Source: an uncultured Bacteroidota bacterium
GTDB lineage: Bacteria > Bacteroidota > Rhodothermia > Rhodothermales > UBA10348
Assembly: GCA_937893205.1 (NCBI GenBank)
Contig: CALBJU010000296.1
Span: forward strand, 1-5,043
Direction of reading: 5' to 3'
DNA: 5,043 bases
The notes beneath the pieces were generated by a model. It ran no database searches. It worked only from the letters and a program-made list of their open reading frames with translations, and was not told the DNA's origin. How positions within the stretch are numbered: the first letter of the stretch is position 1; every line of letters starts with the position of its first letter. Of the stretch, positions 1-5,043 are shown in pieces. The position numbers and the translations under genes are program-made.

Positions 1-126
1 GTAAGGAACGCTTCACTGCAGGCTGCCGTTCACCGTGGCCCGATTGAACACTAGTCAGCCATCGGCGCTGCCACGCTGAAGCAGAGCGAACGCTCTAGAG
101 CCCAGCAGGGAAAGGCAAGCGAGCGA
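1..126. other. Left-edge non-coding stretch with possible tail of an upstream gene
   Basis: No complete gene is visible here. On the plus strand, frame 1 is open from the window edge to a TAG at 52-54 (17 codons, ending in ...RGPIEH). Frame 3 is open to a TGA at 45-47. Either could be the 3' end of a gene arriving from the left and converging on the minus-strand dehydrogenase, but so short a piece cannot be recognised and both may be chance. From about 55 to 126 I see only two short overlapping palindromes and no U-rich terminator for either strand. Confidence 0.2.
83..101. repeat. Two overlapping short palindromes downstream of the GDH gene
   Basis: AGAGCG-AA-CGCTCT (83-96) is an inverted repeat that could form a 5-bp stem with a 4-nt loop. 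GCTCTAGAGC (92-101) is a perfect 10-bp palindrome sharing its left arm. They lie about 26-45 bases past the stop of the minus-strand GDH gene. In that direction no T-run follows, so this is not a standard intrinsic terminator. It may be a weak transcript-end hairpin or chance. Confidence 0.3.
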
Positions 127-1536
127 TCAAGGAAAGATGCCCATCTCCGAATAGGACACGGCTACTTTATTGATGGCAACAATGAAGGCCGCGGTCCTGA
201 AGTCGGTCTTTTTTTCGATGGCGACGTCTCGAATTTCATGGTAGGCCGTGGCCATTGTTTCCTCTAGACCTGAATTGACCAGGTCGAGCTCGTCTGCTCC
301 CTTGGTAACTTGCATCATCTCTTCTTCCGATATGGTAGCACCCATGGAATCAGCCAGTGCTTTAACGATCCTCTCGTTACTGGCCTGTTCAAAACGTTTG
401 CTCATTCGACCGAAGCGAACGTGGGACAGATTTTTCAGCCACTCGAAATAGGACACCGTTACACCACCGGCATTGAGGTAAACGTCGGGAATGATCAAAA
501 CTCCTTTTTCTAGCAGAATAGCGTCTGCATCGGCGGTGACGGGTCCATTGGCTGCCTCGCCGATAATTTTGGCTTTGATTCGAGCGGCGTTTTCACTCGT
601 GATGACGCCTTCCAGAGCGGCGGGAATCAGAATATCGCACGGCATCTCGAGGGCATCCGATGACTGGGCCAGATTGGTGGCTCCCGGGAAGTCCAGTATG
701 GAACCGGTTTCCTTTCGATGCGCAACCACGGCATCTACGTCCAGTCCATTTTCGTCGTAGATGGCCCCCTCGTATTCTGCGAGTCCCACGATGATACCAC
801 CACCTTCCTGAATGAACTTGGCCGCGTGGTATCCAACGTTACCCAATCCCTGAACGATGATTGTCTTGCCTTCAATTCCGGTGGTCAACCCCCGGCTCTC
901 CATGTCGTCGGCGAAAGAAACAGCTTCTTTGATTCCGAAGTAGGTCCCCCTTCCGGTGGCTTCGGTGCGGCCGCGGACGCCGCCCTGGGCTATGGGTTTA
1001 CCTGTCACGCAGCCTAATGCCGTGAGTGGATCATTGGTGAGGGAGCGGTATGTATCCACAATCCAGGCCATTTCCTTCGGGCCCGAACCGTAGTCTGGCG
1101 CCGGAACATCAATGCCCGGGCCAATAAAGTTCTTCGAGAATAACTCGTAGGTATACCTGCGGGTAATTCGCTCGATCTCAGCCTCTGAAAACTCCTTGCG
1201 GTCAACTTGAATTCCACCCTTTGCACCTCCAAATGGAACGTTTACGATGGCACATTTGAATGTCATCAATGTGGCCAGTGCAGCCACTTCATCCTCGTTG
1301 ACCGCCATTGCAAAGCGGATGCCACCCTTGGTGGGGAGCTTATGATGGCTGTGCTCGGAGCGCCAGGCTTTGACCACTTTAATAGAGCCATCATCCCGCA
1401 CGAGCGGAAATTCCATGTGATAGACTGAATTGCAAATGCGAATCTGCTTGAGCAATCCTTCCTCGTGACTGGTGTGGGCGGCTGCCTTATCAAACATCCT
1501 GTGTACTTGATCCAGAAAACTGATTGAGCTTGACAT
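127..1536 (-). CDS. Glutamate dehydrogenase (hexameric, Glu/Leu/Phe/Val dehydrogenase family)
   Basis: A cytoplasmic enzyme predicted to catalyse reversible oxidative deamination of L-glutamate to 2-oxoglutarate and ammonium with NAD(P), linking nitrogen assimilation to the TCA cycle. The 469-residue product has the full family layout. The N-terminal substrate domain carries K70 (KGGIR), K94 (TFK), catalytic K106 in the signature PFGGAKGG (101-108) and the catalytic Asp D148 (PAPD). The Rossmann domain has GLGNVG (230-235), with E254 at the expected end of the second strand. NAGGVTVSYFEW (355-366) supplies the substrate-contacting serine, S362. Many stretches, such as FIGPGIDVPAPD and the SYFEWLKNL region, look like animal mitochondrial GDH. 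Residues about 376-422 form an insertion absent from minimal bacterial GDHs and about 10 residues shorter than the mammalian antenna region, by memory alignment. The ATG at 1536 gives the usual family N-terminus and has no clear Shine-Dalgarno site. The gene is divergent from aroE. Coenzyme preference is not certain: E254 leaves NAD or dual use possible. Leucine dehydrogenase is less likely because of length and similarity to GDH. Confidence 0.95.
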   Translation of the reverse strand: MSSSISFLDQVHRMFDKAAAHTSHEEGLLKQIRICNSVYHMEFPLVRDDGSIKVVKAWRSEHSHHKLPTKGGIRFAMAVNEDEVAALATLMTFKCAIVNVPFGGAKGGIQVDRKEFSEAEIERITRRYTYELFSKNFIGPGIDVPAPDYGSGPKEMAWIVDTYRSLTNDPLTALGCVTGKPIAQGGVRGRTEATGRGTYFGIKEAVSFADDMESRGLTTGIEGKTIIVQGLGNVGYHAAKFIQEGGGIIVGLAEYEGAIYDENGLDVDAVVAHRKETGSILDFPGATNLAQSSDALEMPCDILIPAALEGVITSENAARIKAKIIGEAANGPVTADADAILLEKGVLIIPDVYLNAGGVTVSYFEWLKNLSHVRFGRMSKRFEQASNERIVKALADSMGATISEEEMMQVTKGADELDLVNSGLEETMATAYHEIRDVAIEKKTDFRTAAFIVAINKVAVSYSEMGIFP

Positions 1537-1691
1537 AATTCGAAGTGAATGATGGGTTCGAATCGGAAGATTTTCCCCGACGGTCCGAAAAGGAACTATC
1601 TTAGCACCGAAAAAGCAATCTTTTATCGATCAAGTATCGACAATCCTCGTCGGTAATTTCGTCCGGCACATCGCCAGAACTACCCTCCGAA
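1537..1691. promoter_or_regulatory. Divergent intergenic region, presumed promoters for GDH and the aroE operon
   Basis: These 155 bases separate the minus-strand GDH start from the plus-strand aroE start, so both promoters should lie here. No strong sigma70 or Bacteroidota-type (TTG/TAnnTTTG) promoter stands out. The best plus-strand -10-like element is TATCTT (1597-1602), without a good -35. On the minus strand TAAGAT (complement of 1599-1604) is a weak candidate. Repeated short words are present: CCGAAAA at 1585 and 1607 (22 bases apart), TATCGA at 1624 and 1635 (11 apart), and the palindrome TTCGAA at 1539 and 1557. The central part is more A/T-rich than the flanking genes. Assignment as a promoter region comes from gene orientation rather than from a motif match. 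Confidence 0.45.
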
Positions 1692-2546
1692 ATGCCCCCG
1701 CCTTCGCCCTCGCCCTCGCCGCCGAAAGAATCCACGTGCCTACTGCTGGGCAACCCGGTTGACCATTCCCTCTCCCCGCTGATACACAATGCGGCATTGA
1801 AACACCTCGACCTGGCCATTCATTATGAGGCCAGGAAGGTGAGCCGTCCGGAGCTTGAAGCCGTCGTCAACAGCATTGATGGGCACCACATCCTGGGTGG
1901 AAATGTCACACTCCCCTACAAACAGGATGTCATCGGCATGGTCGATTCCATGACCACCACGGCACACGCAGTCGGTGCTGTGAATACGATATACCGTGTC
2001 CGAGGGCGCCTGGTGGGCGATAATACAGACGTGACCGGATTCGTGGGACCACTACAGGACCTCGACTTCAAGGGGAAAACGGTCTTGATTCTCGGAGCCG
2101 GTGGGGGGGCGCGCGCCGTTGCCTATGCGGCTCTTCAGCGGCTTGACGCCAAATTGGTCCTGGTGGCGGCCAGAAATCTCGAGACGGCGCGCGCCATCAA
2201 CGGTGTCGAAGCTTGCTCGTGGGATGACCGCGCCCAGGCCGCGGCTGAGGCATCGCTCATCGTCAACGCGACGCCATTGGGAATGCACCCAAATTCATGG
2301 GATTCCCCCCTTCCGCACGACCTCGAGTGGCGATCAGATCAGGTGGCCTACGATCTGGTCTACAACCCCACTGATACCAATTTCCTCATCGATGCCCGCG
2401 CGGGTGGTGCTGTTGGGATAGGGGGCCTGGCAATGTTGATCGGACAGGCCGCGGCATCTTTCCAGTTGTGGACCGGATATGTGATGCCCGTCGAAGTGGT
2501 CAAGAAGGCCGTCGCGAGTCACCTGTCGGTCAGGCGTCAATCCTGA
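1692..2546 (+). CDS. aroE: Shikimate dehydrogenase
   Basis: Predicted to reduce 3-dehydroshikimate to shikimate with NADPH, in the shikimate pathway to chorismate and aromatic amino acids; cytoplasmic. The 284-residue protein shows the shikimate-binding serines in HSLSP (25-29), NVTLPYK with catalytic K77 (71-77), DNTD with catalytic D113 (110-113), the glycine-rich nucleotide loop GAGGGARA (135-142), NATPLGM (192-198), DLVYNPTDT (221-229) and the C-terminal GGLAMLIGQAAASFQLWTG (244-262) with the conserved Gln252. The usual NRTxxR/K cofactor motif appears here as ARNLET (160-165): Arg161 is kept but the second basic residue is not at its usual place. The ATG at 1692 is the only ATG/GTG/TTG in frame before the core. 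It adds about 12 residues rich in Pro and Ser (PPPSPSPSPP) compared with E. coli AroE. No Shine-Dalgarno site is visible. It is the first gene of a likely aroE-pgeF-nadE transcript, with the next start only 5 bases after the stop. A quinate/shikimate dehydrogenase is a less likely alternative. Confidence 0.94.
   Translation: MPPPSPSPSPPKESTCLLLGNPVDHSLSPLIHNAALKHLDLAIHYEARKVSRPELEAVVNSIDGHHILGGNVTLPYKQDVIGMVDSMTTTAHAVGAVNTIYRVRGRLVGDNTDVTGFVGPLQDLDFKGKTVLILGAGGGARAVAYAALQRLDAKLVLVAARNLETARAINGVEACSWDDRAQAAAEASLIVNATPLGMHPNSWDSPLPHDLEWRSDQVAYDLVYNPTDTNFLIDARAGGAVGIGGLAMLIGQAAASFQLWTGYVMPVEVVKKAVASHLSVRRQS
1701..1718 (+). repeat. Three tandem copies of a CCYTCG hexamer at the aroE 5' end
   Basis: CCTTCG-CCCTCG-CCCTCG lies directly after the first three codons of aroE and encodes three Pro-Ser pairs; flanking CCG codons extend the proline-rich tract. 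The unit is six bases, so copy-number changes would lengthen or shorten the tail without a frameshift. Confidence 0.8.
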
Positions 2547-2551
2547 GTCAG

Positions 2552-3298
2552 ATGCCGATGACCTTACTCAGACCTTCGAATTTTGGCCAGAAAGGCATGA
2601 TTCTAGCTGCTTTCACGACCCGAGAAGGCGGAGTGAGTACCGGACCATATCAAAGCCTGAACCTCGGATTATCAACGGAAGACGAACCCGGCCGGGTTCG
2701 CGAAAATCGAGAGCGGGCTGCCGAGTACCTGGGATTTGAGGAGGCGCGAATGGCCGTGGCGGGTCAGGTTCATGGAAACAAGGTCAAGCGTGTTTCAGAA
2801 GGTGGTCTATTCGCTGGATATGACGGACTGGTTTCTGATCAGGAGAACATTCTTCTGTGCATTTCCGCTGCTGATTGTGCCGCCGTCTTACTGGTCGACG
2901 AGCAACAACGAATTGTCGGGGCGTGTCATGCCGGATGGAAAGGTTGTGTCGGTGGGATCCTCGAAGAAACAGTTGAACAGATGTCCTCGCTCGGCGCCAA
3001 TCCCTCACAAATCGAATGCTCCATTGGTCCCTGCATATCGGTAGAGAGCTTCGAAGTGGGCGAGGAAGTCGCCGCACAGTTCTCCGATCGACATGTCTTG
3101 CGGCGCCCCGATTGGCCCCGACCCCACGTCGACCTGTCCGGCGCAATCGAGGACCGGCTCATCGTATGTGGCCTCGTACCGACTCGCATCGAAAAATCGG
3201 ATCGATGCACTTTTTTGGAGAAAGAAGTCTTTTTTTCGCACCGAGCTGAGCGTGGAGTGACTGGAAGAATGATGGGAATGATCGGGATGAAGACCTGA
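2552..3298 (+). CDS. pgeF: Peptidoglycan editing factor / purine nucleoside phosphorylase-like protein (YfiH, DUF152)
   Basis: Member of the family once called multicopper polyphenol oxidase or laccase-domain proteins. E. coli YfiH (PgeF) limits misincorporation of serine into peptidoglycan precursors, and the related human LACC1/FAMIN acts on purine nucleosides; which activity applies here cannot be told from sequence. The 248-residue product has the whole family pattern: AAFTTREGGVSTGPYQSLNL (19-38), AGQVHG with metal ligand H74, SAADC with C109, CHAGWKG with H126 (125-131), IGPCI (158-162), HVDL (192-195), and the C-terminal CTFL...FFSH...TGRM (219-240). The usual TADC reads AADC and the usual FFSYR reads FFSHR, neither disturbing the three metal ligands. 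I chose the ATG at 2552 (ATG 2558 is also possible). An in-frame GTG at 2468 would add 28 residues lying wholly inside aroE with no family resemblance. It starts 5 bases after aroE, which suggests translational coupling. No signal peptide is visible, so it is probably cytoplasmic. Confidence 0.93.
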   Translation: MPMTLLRPSNFGQKGMILAAFTTREGGVSTGPYQSLNLGLSTEDEPGRVRENRERAAEYLGFEEARMAVAGQVHGNKVKRVSEGGLFAGYDGLVSDQENILLCISAADCAAVLLVDEQQRIVGACHAGWKGCVGGILEETVEQMSSLGANPSQIECSIGPCISVESFEVGEEVAAQFSDRHVLRRPDWPRPHVDLSGAIEDRLIVCGLVPTRIEKSDRCTFLEKEVFFSHRAERGVTGRMMGMIGMKT

Positions 3299-3344
3299 CC
3301 TGTTCGCTGCATCTTCCTCGCTGAGCACGCGTTCATAGCCCATC

Positions 3345-5042
3345 ATGAAAATTGCCCTCGCACAGTTCAATCCCACGGTGGCCGACCTCCTTGGGAATGC
3401 TCGACGGACCGTCGAGTTGGCGCAGGAAGCTGCGAATATGGGGGCCGAGCTGGTCGTGTTTCCCGAACTGAGTATTGTCGGGTACTCTCCCCACGATCTG
3501 TTTGACAACGCCCATTTTGTCGAAGCGACGGAGTTCGCAGTGCGTTGGGTACACGAACACATTCCGGAGGGGATTGGTGTTCTCGTGGGCGCTCCTGTCC
3601 GTAATCCCCAGCCGCATGGGAAGCGTCTGCACAACGCAGCGATTCTTCTGGAAAGTGGGTGCGAACCCGTCGTGACGCATAAGATGCTGCTTCCCACCTA
3701 CGATATCTACGATGAGGACCGTTATTTCGAGCCCGCCGGGGAGCAGCTGGCCATCGACTTTCACGGCGTTCGTCTGGGCGTTCACATCTGCGAGGACATG
3801 TGGAATCTGGCCGAGTTTTCCACCTATCACACCTACGAGCGTGATCCCATCGCCGAGCTCGTAAGTCAGGGGGTGGACCTGCTGATCAATCTCTCCGCGT
3901 CTCCGTTCGCCCATGGAAGACACGAAACGCGCACAGAAATCATCTCCCAGATATGCAAAACCTACCACATGCCGTTCGTGCTGGTCAACCTGGTCGGAGC
4001 CAATACCGAACTCATCTTCGATGGTGACTCGCGCGTCCACGGAGCAGATGGTCAAATTCAGGCTATGGCGCCTTCCTTCGAAGAGGCGCTCGTTCTATGG
4101 GATTCGGACGATCCATCCACATTGGCAACCGATGAGCATGATCGCGCCAGCGATCTCTACCAGGCACTCGTGTTTGGAATTCGTGACTATGTCGAAAAAA
4201 CAGGGGCGTTCGAGCGAGTGCTCGTAGGGTTGTCGGGAGGAATTGATTCTGCAGTTACTGCCACGTTGGCTGTCGATGCCCTCGGCGCCGAAAACGTGAT
4301 CGGTATCACGATGCCCTCCGTCTATTCGACTGCGGGAAGTGTGGACGACTCGCTGACCCTGGCAGAAAATCTTGGGATAATCTGTCACACCGTACCCATC
4401 CTGGACGCGGTAAACGCGTTTGGGACGACGTTATCTGGCCTTTTTGACGGCACACGCGAGGGGATCGCCGAGGAGAATATTCAAGCTCGATCGCGAGGCA
4501 TCATTCTGATGGCCGCTTCCAATAAATTTGGCCACATGGTGCTGAGCACGGGTAACAAAAGTGAAATGGCGATGGGATACGCAACGTTGTACGGCGACAT
4601 GTCCGGTGGGCTCGCTGTTCTGGCCGACGTATTCAAGTCCGATGTGTATTCGCTGGCCGAGTACATCAACACCCTTGCAAAAACGGACCGGATCCCTCGA
4701 CCGACCATCGAAAAGGCACCGTCTGCTGAACTACGACCCAATCAAAAGGACGAGGACAGTCTCCCACCCTATCCCGTCCTCGATGAAATCCTCTGCTGCT
4801 ATATAGAGAGCCGCATGGATGTCGATGATATCGTGCGGAAGACAGGCCACGATCCGCTTCTGGTGCAAGGAATTCTGGATGCGGTCGATCGGAACGAATA
4901 CAAACGAAAACAGGCACCTCCGGCACTCCGAGTCAGCGATAAGGCTTTTGGAATAGGCCGCAGAATGCCTATTGTTGCCCGATACGGTCGCAACGACATC
5001 AGGAAAATGATGGAAGACTTCCACCAGGGCATGGAATCATGA
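3345..5042 (+). CDS. nadE: Glutamine-dependent NAD(+) synthetase
   Basis: Catalyses the last step of NAD+ synthesis: ATP-dependent amidation of nicotinate adenine dinucleotide, with ammonia released from glutamine by its own N-terminal domain. The 565 residues match the usual two-domain bacterial form. The nitrilase-like glutaminase domain (about 1-255) has the catalytic triad E41 (FPELSIVGYSP), K113 (THKMLLPTYD) and C149 (HICEDMW). The synthetase domain (about 270-565) has the ATP-binding P-loop SGGIDSA (297-303), NIQARSRG (378-385), STGNKSEMAMGYATLYGDMS (401-420), PSAELRPNQKDEDSLPPY (459-476) and the C-terminal YKRKQAPP (519-526). The ATG at 3345 gives the standard MKIALAQFNPTV start; no Shine-Dalgarno site precedes it. 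It lies 46 bases after pgeF with no terminator between, so co-transcription is likely. Its TGA overlaps an ATG by the ATGA pattern. It is complete, and all catalytic residues I can locate are intact. Glutamine supply ties it loosely to the divergent GDH, but no direct link is shown. Confidence 0.96.
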   Translation: MKIALAQFNPTVADLLGNARRTVELAQEAANMGAELVVFPELSIVGYSPHDLFDNAHFVEATEFAVRWVHEHIPEGIGVLVGAPVRNPQPHGKRLHNAAILLESGCEPVVTHKMLLPTYDIYDEDRYFEPAGEQLAIDFHGVRLGVHICEDMWNLAEFSTYHTYERDPIAELVSQGVDLLINLSASPFAHGRHETRTEIISQICKTYHMPFVLVNLVGANTELIFDGDSRVHGADGQIQAMAPSFEEALVLWDSDDPSTLATDEHDRASDLYQALVFGIRDYVEKTGAFERVLVGLSGGIDSAVTATLAVDALGAENVIGITMPSVYSTAGSVDDSLTLAENLGIICHTVPILDAVNAFGTTLSGLFDGTREGIAEENIQARSRGIILMAASNKFGHMVLSTGNKSEMAMGYATLYGDMSGGLAVLADVFKSDVYSLAEYINTLAKTDRIPRPTIEKAPSAELRPNQKDEDSLPPYPVLDEILCCYIESRMDVDDIVRKTGHDPLLVQGILDAVDRNEYKRKQAPPALRVSDKAFGIGRRMPIVARYGRNDIRKMMEDFHQGMES

Positions 5043-5043
5043 T
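5039..5043 (+). CDS. Possible start codon of the next operon gene (truncated at window edge)
   Basis: An ATG at 5039-5041 overlaps the nadE stop codon (TGA at 5040-5042) in the typical ATGA four-base overlap of translationally coupled genes. Only the start codon and two more bases lie in the window, so the product cannot be named and the ATG may be chance. Tight spacing of the preceding genes makes a real start plausible. Confidence 0.3.

Noticed and set aside
204..217. The 12-base word GTCTTTTTTTCG shared by the GDH and pgeF coding regions (also at about 3228-3239)
   Set aside because: It is dominated by a T7 run and lies within conserved coding sequence in both genes; chance is the simplest explanation.
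1551..1570. GGTTCGAATC word resembling a tRNA T-loop
   Set aside because: The flanking bases do not pair to make a T-stem, and there are no anticodon or acceptor stems around it.
2468..2551. In-frame GTG extension of pgeF by 28 residues into the end of aroE
   Set aside because: The added residues overlap the conserved end of aroE in another frame and do not resemble any PgeF N-terminus; the ATG at 2552 gives the normal family start.
3262..3295. Methionine-rich C-terminus of PgeF as a possible copper-binding tail
   Set aside because: The Mets fall in the normal family TGRM... ending and are too few and irregular for a metal-binding motif; the older laccase label for this family does not justify it.
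3299..3344. Possible terminator or promoter between pgeF and nadE
   Set aside because: The 46 bases contain no stable hairpin with a T-run and no convincing promoter, only a small ACCTGACCTG direct repeat across the pgeF stop.
3005..3697. 230-codon minus-strand open frame across the pgeF-nadE junction
   Set aside because: It lies antisense to two genes with clear family motifs, its translation is low-quality with no recognisable domain, and it is best explained as a codon-bias shadow.
3333..4055. 240-codon minus-strand open frame opposite the nadE glutaminase domain
   Set aside because: It is fully antisense to a conserved catalytic domain and shows no motif; long antisense frames are common opposite coding DNA of this composition.

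Overview
This window looks like an ordinary chromosomal housekeeping region of a free-living bacterium. By eye the GC content is moderate, roughly in the fifties, and coding density is high. There are no mobile elements, CRISPR arrays, tRNAs or rRNAs. Four complete genes are visible, all intact and all carrying the key residues of their families. None of the four has a recognisable GGAGG-type Shine-Dalgarno site before its start. That, together with a glutamate dehydrogenase of the type that resembles animal mitochondrial GDH, would fit a member of the Bacteroidota/Rhodothermota/Balneolota side of the tree. This placement is an inference with low to moderate confidence.

Layout: positions 1-126 hold no complete gene, only a possible 17-codon tail of an upstream reading frame and two short overlapping palindromes. 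Positions 127-1536, minus strand, encode a hexameric-type Glu/Leu/Phe/Val-family dehydrogenase, most likely glutamate dehydrogenase. Positions 1537-1691 form a divergent intergenic region that should carry the promoters for both directions; it contains short direct repeats one and two helical turns apart. On the plus strand follow aroE (shikimate dehydrogenase, 1692-2546), pgeF/yfiH (DUF152 'laccase-domain' protein, 2552-3298) and nadE (glutamine-dependent NAD+ synthetase, 3345-5042). The last bases of nadE overlap a new ATG in an ATGA arrangement, so a further gene may begin exactly at the right edge.

The three plus-strand genes are spaced 5 and 46 bases apart and are probably co-transcribed. 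Their functions do not form one pathway: aromatic amino acid biosynthesis, peptidoglycan-precursor or purine-nucleoside quality control, and the last step of NAD+ synthesis. GDH and AroE both use nicotinamide cofactors, and NadE consumes glutamine, which derives from the glutamate pool that GDH controls. This is a loose metabolic link, not evidence of a dedicated system. I found no convincing undescribed system. The points most worth checking are a partial antenna-like insertion in the GDH, the unusual NADP-binding loop and Pro/Ser-rich N-terminus of AroE, the repeats in the divergent promoter region, and the overlapped start at the right edge.
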